Shown in pieces: positions 35,975 to 43,113 of a stretch of DNA of 53,370 nt; positions within the stretch are counted from its first letter, which is position 1, and every line of letters begins with the position of its first letter. The stretch is from Dactylosporangium sucinum (GTDB lineage: Bacteria; Actinomycetota; Actinomycetes; Mycobacteriales; Micromonosporaceae). The notes beneath the pieces are model-generated. The model was given only the letters and a program-made list of their open reading frames with translations. It was not told the DNA's origin and searched no databases. The translations under genes and the position numbers were made by a program. The DNA lies in NCBI RefSeq assembly GCF_014647515.1, contig NZ_BMPI01000013.1, forward strand, positions 79,109 to 132,478. The letters are read 5' to 3'.

Positions 35975-37134
35975 AGCGGAACCCCCTGCATCAGCAGCCA
36001 CAGCACACCCACGCTGCAGACGACGGCCATGACGACGAGCAGGACGACCAGCACGAGGTTCGCCTCCCGCCAACCGGCCGCCGGGGGCGCCGGCGGCTGC
36101 CGGGGGACGTTTCCGACCAGGACGGTGGCGCGGCGGTACTGCGTCGGCACCCACCGGCTGGGGTGCGGCGGCCGCACCACGGCGACGAACCGCCGGGTCG
36201 GCACCCGCACCGGCTCCGGCCCGGGCTCCGGCCCGGGCTCCGGCTCGGGCTCCGGCTCGGGCTGGAGCACCTCGGTCTCGACCGGAGCCTGGCCCCTGTC
36301 GTGGCCGGTCCAGCGGGCGGCGAGCCGCCGCCACTCGTCCATGTCGACGTCCGCGCCGCCGCTCGTGCGCACGAGCAGCCGGGCAGCGCCCACGTCGAGC
36401 GTGGGGGTCAGCTGCTCCAGCTGGACGTGGCTCAGCGAGAAGTCGTTGCGCAGGAGCCAGATGGCGACCCAGGCGAGCCGCGCGAAGTCGGACGCCGGCG
36501 TGGGCCGGGCGGCCGACGGCACCAGGTTGGCGATGAAGTCGGGCGCCGCGGGCGAGCCGACGGATCCCCATGGGCCGATCATGACGTCGCAGTCGACGTA
36601 GTACACGGCCGCGCCGTCGTCGGTGCACAGGATGTTGGACTCACGCACGTCGTTCACCAGCACCTGCCGCTGGTGGAACCACTGGAGCACCTCGGCGGCG
36701 TGGCCGATCGCCCGGGTCTTCACCCGGTCCGGGGCGCCCGGGCGGACCTGGCCCTCCACGGTGTACCGCACGAGGCCGGCCAGGGTCTGCGGGTGCGCCC
36801 GTTGCCCCGCCCGGTAGAACCCGGCCGCCGCGAACGGCACCAGAACGCCCAGCAACAGCCCGCTTTCATGGACCCGGAACCGGGGCCAGGCGGCCGTCCG
36901 GTCGAGGTGGTCGCGCCGGTTGTCGTTCAGCCCGTCACGCCATGCGATGAGCCGGCCGAGGGCGCGGGAGTCCGCGTCGGCGCGGAAGTCCTCGGAGTAC
37001 TCCTTGTACACGTACTGCTCGCCGCCGTAGGTGCACTCGTACAGCGTCGAGTTGCCCGCGTCGCGCCAGCCGAGGCGCCGCAGGTCGCGGAGCTCGTAAT
37101 ACTCGACCCAGTAGCCGATGTCTATTGAATCCAC
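35971..37134 (-). CDS. Membrane-anchored protein-kinase-like protein
   Basis: A 387-aa protein; GTG 37134 lies inside the end of the phosphatase gene (13-nt overlap). Kinase landmarks are present but divergent. YVYKEY has Lys44 (the VAIK lysine), VLVNDVRESNILC has Asp162 and Asn167 (the D-x-x-x-x-N catalytic loop) and VYYVDCDVMIG has Asp181 (the DFG position). The glycine-rich loop is weak (GWRDAGNSTLYEC). A Pro/Glu-rich linker near 300 contains EPEPEPEPGPEPGPEP. One C-terminal membrane helix sits near 355-380 (LVLVVLLVVMAVVCSVGVLW), putting the kinase in the cytoplasm. With the adjacent PP2C and VWA genes it forms a TerY-P-type triad. Confidence 0.77.
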   Translation of the reverse strand: MDSIDIGYWVEYYELRDLRRLGWRDAGNSTLYECTYGGEQYVYKEYSEDFRADADSRALGRLIAWRDGLNDNRRDHLDRTAAWPRFRVHESGLLLGVLVPFAAAGFYRAGQRAHPQTLAGLVRYTVEGQVRPGAPDRVKTRAIGHAAEVLQWFHQRQVLVNDVRESNILCTDDGAAVYYVDCDVMIGPWGSVGSPAAPDFIANLVPSAARPTPASDFARLAWVAIWLLRNDFSLSHVQLEQLTPTLDVGAARLLVRTSGGADVDMDEWRRLAARWTGHDRGQAPVETEVLQPEPEPEPEPGPEPGPEPVRVPTRRFVAVVRPPHPSRWVPTQYRRATVLVGNVPRQPPAPPAAGWREANLVLVVLLVVMAVVCSVGVLWLLMQGVPL

Positions 37135-38213
37135 ACCGCAACAGCCGATCTGTCGTCGTTGAAGTAGTCGTCCTGGAATCCGACCTGCGCGAGGAAGTCG
37201 ACCGCGGGCGGCGGGTTCTGCCAGTGCTTGTCGAGCTCCCGGGTCAGCGGGGAGCCCTCGCCGCCCAGGGCGCCGGCGAAGCCGTCGCTGGCCACGACCA
37301 CCACGGTGCCGCGCCGGACCGCGATGGGGTCGCGACCCGCCGCGGGCTGGTGCTTCGGCAGGTGCCGGGTGATGTTCTCGGAGTCCCGGACCCGCTCGTG
37401 ATGCAGCGCCTTCCACTTGCCGGGCTGCATGGCCCACGCCTCCGAGTCGCCGACACCACAGGTCGTGACCAGCACGCCGTCGCGGGTGGGGCGCAGCTCC
37501 GCCAGGACGAGGGTCGTGGCGCCGTCGAGGCCGCGCCGCTCGATCTCGCGGTACAGCCCGGCACTGACCCGGCGGAAGACCTCGGACAGCGGGTCGCCGG
37601 GCCCGAGGCGGGCGCCGTGGTCGAGGGCCAGCTCGGCGGCCGTCAGCGCGACGGCGCCCGAGTCGCGCAGCGAGCCGAGCCCGTCGGCGGCGACCAGGAG
37701 CAGCGCGCCGCGCGAGGCGCTCCAGACGACGCCCACGGCGTCCTGGCCCGGTTCCCCGCCGTAGGCGTGCTCCTTGCCGCGCACGGTGGCGGCCCGGATG
37801 GCGAAGCGGGTGCCGCCCGCCTCGTGGGTGGCGTGGAAGACCGAGTCGCACCACGAACCGTGGACGACGACGGGGTCGACGAACTCGGGCTCGGTGGCCG
37901 GCCGGCCGCCCCGGGTCAGCCGCACGGGCATCACCTGCCGCAGCCCCTGGAACTTCGACGTCCTGGCCGGGCGCGACGACCGCGCCGGCGCGGCGGCACC
38001 GGTGCGCGGCGGCGGCTGCGGTGCCCCGGTGGTCCGGCGGGGCTGCGCCTTGCCGGCGCTGCCGGTCGAGACCTCCGCGCCGGCCGGCACCCGCTGCACG
38101 TTGTGCGAGCGACGGCGCTGCAGGAAATACAGCACCGTCATCACCAGGATCGCCAGCACGCCGACGGTGACGACCGCGAGCAGGCCCGAGTCCCCGGCCG
38201 GTCCCTCAGCCAT
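37122..38213 (-). CDS. Membrane-anchored PP2C-type protein phosphatase
   Basis: A 363-aa protein with ATG 38213 inside the VWA gene end (8-nt overlap). An N-terminal membrane helix (residues 10-31, LLAVVTVGVLAILVMTVLYF) is followed by a basic Pro/Arg-rich linker. The phosphatase domain covers residues 125-363. Metal-ligand motifs appear as GGEPGQDAVGVV, LLVAADGLGSLRDSG near 175, VVVASDGFAGAL near 305 and DDRSAVAVW at the C-terminus, which are the PP2C D-G, D-G and D-[ND] positions. It should reverse phosphorylation by the neighbouring kinase-like protein, possibly on the FHA-bound target. Confidence 0.86.
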   Translation of the reverse strand: MAEGPAGDSGLLAVVTVGVLAILVMTVLYFLQRRRSHNVQRVPAGAEVSTGSAGKAQPRRTTGAPQPPPRTGAAAPARSSRPARTSKFQGLRQVMPVRLTRGGRPATEPEFVDPVVVHGSWCDSVFHATHEAGGTRFAIRAATVRGKEHAYGGEPGQDAVGVVWSASRGALLLVAADGLGSLRDSGAVALTAAELALDHGARLGPGDPLSEVFRRVSAGLYREIERRGLDGATTLVLAELRPTRDGVLVTTCGVGDSEAWAMQPGKWKALHHERVRDSENITRHLPKHQPAAGRDPIAVRRGTVVVVASDGFAGALGGEGSPLTRELDKHWQNPPPAVDFLAQVGFQDDYFNDDRSAVAVWIQ

Positions 38214-38970
38214 TGGTCGGCCCGTCGATGCGCCGCATCCCGACCGGGGTGCGGATCGACAGCAGGCCGGTGCGGGCCGACGCGGAGATGCTGCTCTTGA
38301 TGGCGTCGACGACGCTCACCGACAGCTCCTTCGGGTCGGCGCGGCGCTGGTCGGAGATGAACGCGTTGCGGCGCAGGCCGTGCTCGTTGCCGGTGGCCAG
38401 CCACCAGAGCACGTCCTCGTCGGCGCCCGGCAGCCCGATCGCGACGATGCGCGCCTCGGTCGGCGGATCGGTGAGCTGTTCGCGGTACTGCATCCACTCC
38501 GCCTTCGCCTGGTCCGCGTCGTGCGCGAAGGGCCGGCCGTCGGTGACGAAGAAGATCCACGGCCGGGCGACGTCCACGTTGTAGCCGTCGCGCGACCGGT
38601 CCTGCTTCACCGCCCGGACGTCCTTGACGTGCTGGGCGACCAGGAACTTCAGGACGCCCGCGTAGTCGGTGCCGAAGCCGATCCGCGGCTTGCCGATCGG
38701 CACGGCCCGGTCCAGGGGCGTCATCGGCCGCAGGACCTCGGCGTCGTCGTTGAACGCCAGCACGCTCACCGCGGCCAGGTTGTTGGTCACCGGGTTCGCG
38801 GCGAGCTCCCGGATCATGCGCGGGAACAGGTCGATGAAGTGGTCGAGCGGCGCACTGCGCTGCTGGGTGCCCGGCTTGGGGACGCGCATCGACTCCGAGG
38901 TGTCCAGCACCACGTAGATCAGGTAGGTGCGGACGGAGGCGGCCGGCGGGTTGTCGAACTGGGTGGTCAC
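38206..38970 (-). CDS. TerY-like von Willebrand A domain protein
   Basis: A 254-aa protein; GTG 38970 overlaps the DUF4407 gene stop (GTGA). It is a stand-alone VWA with a complete MIDAS: YVVLDTSESM (D-x-S-x-S at 23-27), GFGTDYAGVL with the Thr, and WIFFVTDGRPF with the Asp. IVAIGLPGADEDVLWWL follows. Proteins of this type (TerY) occur with PP2C and kinase genes in TerY-P triads, where the VWA is thought to recruit partners in a metal-dependent way. All three members are adjacent here. Confidence 0.86.
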   Translation of the reverse strand: MTTQFDNPPAASVRTYLIYVVLDTSESMRVPKPGTQQRSAPLDHFIDLFPRMIRELAANPVTNNLAAVSVLAFNDDAEVLRPMTPLDRAVPIGKPRIGFGTDYAGVLKFLVAQHVKDVRAVKQDRSRDGYNVDVARPWIFFVTDGRPFAHDADQAKAEWMQYREQLTDPPTEARIVAIGLPGADEDVLWWLATGNEHGLRRNAFISDQRRADPKELSVSVVDAIKSSISASARTGLLSIRTPVGMRRIDGPTNG

Positions 38971-40430
38971 GAGTACCTCCCCGGCGCGTTCTCGCTCCTG
39001 AGCTCCTGGGTCGGCATGTCCTCGAGGTTCTCCGCATCTGTGAGCGCCGAGTCGGCGCCGGACCAGCCCCGCCCGGACGGCCCGATGGCGGTGCGCATGT
39101 AGTGCTGTTCGAGCGCGTCGACCAGGGCACCCCGCTGCTCGTCGAGGTTGGCCCGGGTGATCCGGCTGTCCTGGTCCATCAGCTCCAGCTGGGTGCGGAA
39201 CGTGATGTCCGTCTGGTGGCGGACCAGGTCGCCGTAGTGCGCGTTGCGGTCGAGCTCCTCGGCGGACCGGTACTTCTGCAGAAGCTCCTGATCCGCGAGC
39301 TTCGCCTCCAGCAGCCGCTCGTACGAGCTGGTGCCGCTCAGCGCCTTGAGGAGGACCGGCAGCGCGTCGACGAGGATGAAGAAGATCCGGATCGCCCACT
39401 GCGTCACGCGCACGTAGTCGTTGGTGGCCACGAGCTCGTCGAGCGCCCGGAACCGTTCCAGCAGGCCGATCTTGCCCTGCCGGCCGCGGACCGCGGCGAG
39501 GTCCTCCTCGATCGCCTTGTCCAGCAGCCCGGCGTAGTCGTTGCGCGCCCGGCCCACCTGATCGCTCAACTCGGCCAGCTTGCGGTTGAGCTCGGCGAGC
39601 TTCGCGCCGTTCTCGTCGATCCTGTGGTCTTTGCGGTACTGATCGGCTTCGTTGCGCAGTCGCTTGCAGTTGATGCCCTCGCCGTAGCGGCCGGTGAGCC
39701 CGTCGCCGGAGGTGCCGTTGCACTCCTTGCGCGCCAGGTCCTCCAGCTTCGCGTAGGCCGCGGCGTCGGCGTCGACCGTCTTCTTCAGCTCGTCCCGCTG
39801 CGTGGCCAGGCCGTCGAGCTGGCTCTGCAGCGCCTCCGGCGAGTCGCCGCCGAGGGACAGCCGCAGGCCCTCGCACCGGTCGGACGTGGCGACCCCGCCG
39901 GCCGCCTCGGGCGTGCCGGGGACGGGGTTGCACGTGCGCAGGTCGCTCTCGCGGGTGTCGACCTCCTGCTTGCGGTCGTGCGCGATCTTCTCGGTGATGG
40001 CGGTGTTGTAGATGCCCAGCAGCAACGGCTCCGCGAGGACCACGCCGAGCGCGATCGACAGCCCCAGCCTGGGCAGCAGGTTGCGCAGCGCCTTGCCCGA
40101 CTGCGACATCGACGTCGAGGACATGAGCCAGCGGTCGAGGCTCAGGATGAACATGCCCCAGACCGGCACGGCGAACAGCATGAACAGCTGGAAGCCGCCG
40201 AAGATCGAGTAGATCGCCGCGCTCATCGACAGCATCGCCATGACGGCGGTGCCCACGACGACCCCGCCCATCGAGGTGTACCGCGCGCGTTCGCTCGGCA
40301 CGTGCGCGAGGACGTCCTCCCGCACGCCCGTTGCCAGGCGCAGCACGCGCCCCAGTCCCCAGCGAGCCGGTTCGGGGTCGGCCGGGCGCAGCGCGTCGGC
40401 GTCGAACTGCTCGGTGAACGGTGCTCCCAT
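38967..40430 (-). CDS. DUF4407 multi-pass membrane protein with a central coiled coil
   Basis: A 487-aa protein with ATG 40430, 2 nt after the stop of the preceding gene. Three hydrophobic segments lie in the N-terminal third (VVVGTAVMAMLSMSAAIYSI; FQLFMLFAVPVWGMFILSLD; LGLSIALGVVLAEPLLLGIY) and one near 330 (WAIRIFFILVDALPVLLKAL). Between them a long charged region with cysteines (CNP, CEG, CNG, C-K-R) and heptad-rich helices forms an external or coiled-coil domain. The pattern fits the DUF4407 family, whose function is not established. The signature LDRWLMSS after the third segment is typical. It is presumably the membrane anchor of the operon's signalling complex. Confidence 0.82.
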   Translation of the reverse strand: MGAPFTEQFDADALRPADPEPARWGLGRVLRLATGVREDVLAHVPSERARYTSMGGVVVGTAVMAMLSMSAAIYSIFGGFQLFMLFAVPVWGMFILSLDRWLMSSTSMSQSGKALRNLLPRLGLSIALGVVLAEPLLLGIYNTAITEKIAHDRKQEVDTRESDLRTCNPVPGTPEAAGGVATSDRCEGLRLSLGGDSPEALQSQLDGLATQRDELKKTVDADAAAYAKLEDLARKECNGTSGDGLTGRYGEGINCKRLRNEADQYRKDHRIDENGAKLAELNRKLAELSDQVGRARNDYAGLLDKAIEEDLAAVRGRQGKIGLLERFRALDELVATNDYVRVTQWAIRIFFILVDALPVLLKALSGTSSYERLLEAKLADQELLQKYRSAEELDRNAHYGDLVRHQTDITFRTQLELMDQDSRITRANLDEQRGALVDALEQHYMRTAIGPSGRGWSGADSALTDAENLEDMPTQELRSENAPGRYS

Positions 40431-40432
40431 GG

Positions 40433-41146
40433 TCAGTTCCCGTATCCGTCTCGTGGCCGCGCCCGGCCGTGCTCAACATCGAAGTCGGCGTACCGGTCGC
40501 GGTGGTGGAAGCCGTTGTCGTGGTCCTCGCTCGGCCGCCGCTGCTCGGGCGGCTCCCAGGCGGCGTGGGCCCGATGGCTGACGACCGACACCTCGACCAG
40601 CTGCAGGCGCATGCCGGGGATCACCAGCGGTTCCAGCTCGTTGCGCGCCATCGCCCGGGCCAGGATCCGCTGCTGGACCTCGGGGTTGTCGTCCACGTCG
40701 TGACGCAGGCTCAGCATCCGGATCTTCGCGTCCCCGAGCAGGTAGGCCATCAGGTGGCCGCGCACGTCCCAGCAGCCGCCCTCGAGCACCCGGACCGGAT
40801 CGGTCACCTGGCACTGATAGGTCGCCCGCAGGCCGAGCCGGAAGCTCGGATCCACGGACGGCAGCATCGCCACCGCCGGCACCACCTGCGCCCGGGTCAG
40901 CACGACGGCGACCATCGTCGCCCGCACCACCACGTCCGAGCGCAGCATCCGGGGCCCGGTGGGTGCGAGCGCGAAGCGGTCGTTGGCCTGGAACACCAGC
41001 ACGGACCCGCCGACCGGCTCGGGCAGCTCGCCGGCCTGCCGCCGGGTCGGCCGGAACCAGCGGCCCGACAGCGGGCTCAGCGGCGCGGCCTCGACGACGG
41101 GAAACTTTTCGTCCGGCCGCGTGACATCGACACCGGAGGGAAACAA
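40433..41146 (-). CDS. SPFH-like protein, first gene of the minus-strand operon
   Basis: A 237-aa protein. The start is probably TTG 41146 (GGGAG upstream); no ATG/GTG lies near the beginning of the conserved region. Core segments RMLRSDVVVRATMVAVVLTR, FRLGLRATYQCQVTDPVRVL and RILARAMARNELEPLVIPGM followed by RLQLVEVSVVSHR show the SPFH/band-7 pattern of an oligomerising scaffold: beta strands then an amphipathic helix. The C-terminus is charged and His/Arg/Asp-rich. It is the second SPFH-like protein of the locus, heading the operon opposite to the SPFH-VWA gene. A LexA box lies about 195 bp upstream. Confidence 0.62.
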   Translation of the reverse strand: MFPSGVDVTRPDEKFPVVEAAPLSPLSGRWFRPTRRQAGELPEPVGGSVLVFQANDRFALAPTGPRMLRSDVVVRATMVAVVLTRAQVVPAVAMLPSVDPSFRLGLRATYQCQVTDPVRVLEGGCWDVRGHLMAYLLGDAKIRMLSLRHDVDDNPEVQQRILARAMARNELEPLVIPGMRLQLVEVSVVSHRAHAAWEPPEQRRPSEDHDNGFHHRDRYADFDVEHGRARPRDGYGN

Positions 41147-41340
41147 CCGCGGCTCCCGAAGTCTGGTCGCGTTCCTGGGAATTTCAGCCTTTCAGCGCCG
41201 GAACCGGCAGAGAACGGCAAGAAGGCCGGTCATCGGCGAGACATCAGCCGAACTTGGAACACGATCAGCCCAGCCATTCCGGATGGCACCGCCGATCGGC
41301 CGCAGCCGATCCTGCCGGTCGGCCCGGTTGCAGTCTTGTT

Positions 41341-41354
41341 CGAACATGTGTTCG
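41341..41354. promoter_or_regulatory. LexA (SOS) box CGAACATGTGTTCG
   Basis: CGAAC-ATGT-GTTCG matches the Gram-positive/actinobacterial LexA box (CGAAC-N4-GTTCG) perfectly and sits in a larger 8-bp-arm palindrome (41339-41356). It lies 36 bp upstream of the P450-like start (41391) and 194 bp upstream of the divergent SPFH operon (41146). It could repress either or both until DNA damage. Confidence 0.8.
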
Positions 41355-41390
41355 AATGGGCGCCTCGCCGTCTGCTGCTGGAGGTACCTC

Positions 41391-42194
41391 GTGCTCTTCG
41401 ACCCGGCCGCGAACCTGCTGCACTCCGAGCCGGTGGTGCGGCTGCCCATCATCGCGGGCGATGCCGCGGTGGGCCAGCTGTGCTGCGATCCGGAGACGTT
41501 CGCCGACGCCACGACGCTCGCCGGGCTCGGCGGCCCCGGCACCCCGTGGCTCGACGACCGCCTGCGGGCGCTGCTGCGGCTGGCGTGGCCCGGGACGCCC
41601 GCCGAGGCACGCCTGTGGTGGGGCCGGTCGGTCACGCGGGCCGACCTGCGCACCGCCGTCGCCGAGGTGACCGGCGTCCCCGCCGACCTGCTGCGCCGGG
41701 TGGAGGCGCGCGGCGCGGCGATCCGGCAGTCCTGCGCCGATCCCGTCGTGCGGGCCGCGGCACCGATGGCGGTGCTGCGCGCGGAGGTCGCCCGGCTCGT
41801 CCACGACCGCGCGGCGGCACCGCGCCGCCCCGGCACCGCGCTCGACGAGCTGCTGTTCTGGCGGGGCACCGGCCGGGACCTGGTGACGCTGGACGAGATC
41901 GCGTGGCTGGTGAGCGCGCTCACGGCCGCGGCGTGGGACGCGGCGCGGATCGCGCGCTCCGGGGTCGTCGGCTGGTTGCGGGTCACCACGCAGGCCGTGG
42001 TCCTCGGCGGGGTGCGGATCCCCGGCGGCACCCGGTGCCTGCTCCTGGTCGACGCGGACGAGCGGGACGACCGCCCGGCCCAGCCGGCCCTGCGGGCGTT
42101 GCGATGGCTCGCCCCGGCGGCGCCGGACGGGGCCGGGGCCACCTTTGCCCGGCTGCTCGGCGACGGGCCGGGTGTGCTCCAGCGAGCCGCTTAG
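41391..42194 (+). CDS. Cytochrome-P450-like protein lacking the heme-binding region
   Basis: A 267-aa protein. I chose GTG 41391 because GGAGG lies 6 nt upstream; the open frame extends back to 40959 through non-coding sequence. Similarity to actinobacterial P450s is visible in DPETFADATTLAGL near the N-terminus and in the I-helix-like LVTLDEIAWLVSALTAAAWD. It also shows in the strand pair LRVTTQAVVLGGVRIPGGTR followed by LLLVDADERDD (compare A-x-x-D-V-x-L-G-G-x-x-I-P-A-G and the A-N-R-D turn). The chain stops before the F-G-x-G-x-H-x-C heme loop, and no E-x-x-R is evident, so it cannot be a normal P450. It may be a regulatory or scaffold paralogue. A LexA box precedes it. Confidence 0.5.
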   Translation: MLFDPAANLLHSEPVVRLPIIAGDAAVGQLCCDPETFADATTLAGLGGPGTPWLDDRLRALLRLAWPGTPAEARLWWGRSVTRADLRTAVAEVTGVPADLLRRVEARGAAIRQSCADPVVRAAAPMAVLRAEVARLVHDRAAAPRRPGTALDELLFWRGTGRDLVTLDEIAWLVSALTAAAWDAARIARSGVVGWLRVTTQAVVLGGVRIPGGTRCLLLVDADERDDRPAQPALRALRWLAPAAPDGAGATFARLLGDGPGVLQRAA

Positions 42195-42212
42195 GGCCTA
42201 TGCCTGGTGCAC

Positions 42213-42247
42213 GGCTGAGGCCCGCCGCGGTGGACCGGGCCTCAGCC
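42213..42247. terminator. Bidirectional terminator hairpin between convergent genes
   Basis: Perfect 12-bp arms GGCTGAGGCCCG (42213-42224) and CGGGCCTCAGCC (42236-42247) enclose an 11-nt loop. The right arm overlaps the stop codon of the Nei/Fpg gene, so the hairpin serves both converging transcripts. Confidence 0.85.
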
Positions 42248-43045
42248 GGCCTGCTCGCGACTGCACCACCACGTGGTGCGGCCGCCCACCACGCCCCGGT
42301 GCATCTCGGCGCCGCACCTCGGGCACCTGCCGTCCGGGTGGCGGGCCGGGATCACCGACAGCACGTGGACGCCGCCGCCCTCGACGGCGGACGTGACCGC
42401 CGTCCGCAGCGCGCGCAGCAGGCGGTCGACCTCGGGCCGGGACAGCTCGTCCACCGGGCGGGCCGGGTGGGTCCTCGCCAGCCAGAGCGTCTGGTCGGCC
42501 AGCAGGTTGCCCACCCCGGCGACGGCCTCCTGGTCCAGCAGGCGGGCCTTCACCGGGGCCGTGCCGCGGGACATCATCGAGCGGAACTGCGCGGGGGTGA
42601 TGTCGGCCGCGTCGGGGCCCAGGCGCTCCACCGGCGGGTCCAGGCGCACCCGGCCCAGGCGGCGCGGGTCCACCAGCAGCAGGGCCGTGCCGTCGGCGAA
42701 CCGTAACGCGAACCGGGTGAAGCGGTAGTCGCCCTTCGCCCGGCCGCGCTCCCAGTAGTCGCCGCCGTCGATCTCGTCGCCGTCCGCGGCGGCGAACACC
42801 ACCTTGCCGGACATGCCGAGGTGGATGCCCAGGACCGGGCCGTCGTCGTCGGTGTCGCACCACATGCTCTTGCCGCGGCGGTTGGCGGCCGTCAGCGAGC
42901 GGCCCACCAGGGCGTCGCGGATCTCGCCCGGGTGGTGCGGGCGGCACACGTACGTGTCCGAGTCGTCGACGTCCACGATGCGCCGCTTGAGGGCGTATCG
43001 CTCCAGGACGGCGCGAGCGGACTCCACCTCGGGAAGTTCTGGCAC
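42242..43045 (-). CDS. Fpg/Nei-family DNA glycosylase/AP lyase
   Basis: A 267-aa base-excision repair enzyme. The start must be GTG 43045, because maturation exposes the catalytic proline of (V)PELPEVESARAVLERY (Pro2, Glu3). RRGKSMWCDTDD carries the conserved Lys loop, LGIHLGMSGKVVF and LLLVDPRRLGRVRLDPP follow, and the H2TH helix contains LLDQEAVAGVGNLLADQTLW. The zinc-finger region CPRCGAEMHRGVVGGRTTWW then CSREQ has three cysteines; the usual fourth is not present. I believe this is common in this actinobacterial subfamily. It is transcribed divergently from hrpB, 68 bp away. Confidence 0.92.
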   Translation of the reverse strand: MPELPEVESARAVLERYALKRRIVDVDDSDTYVCRPHHPGEIRDALVGRSLTAANRRGKSMWCDTDDDGPVLGIHLGMSGKVVFAAADGDEIDGGDYWERGRAKGDYRFTRFALRFADGTALLLVDPRRLGRVRLDPPVERLGPDAADITPAQFRSMMSRGTAPVKARLLDQEAVAGVGNLLADQTLWLARTHPARPVDELSRPEVDRLLRALRTAVTSAVEGGGVHVLSVIPARHPDGRCPRCGAEMHRGVVGGRTTWWCSREQAG

Positions 43046-43113
43046 GTCGACGAGCGTAGTGTCCACGGCGTGCGGGGACGGATCTGGTTCGCGGGCGGCC
43101 CCGGCGGCCACCG

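Noticed and set aside
36200..36290. Repeat-like CCGGGCTCCGG stretch as a CRISPR or tandem array
   Set aside because: It encodes the Pro/Glu linker of the kinase-like protein; there are no spacers of constant length, and no CRISPR array is seen anywhere in the window.
40959..41390. Upstream extension of the P450-like gene
   Set aside because: It would run through the divergent promoter, the LexA box and the antisense of the SPFH gene; the GGAGG-preceded GTG at 41391 fits better.
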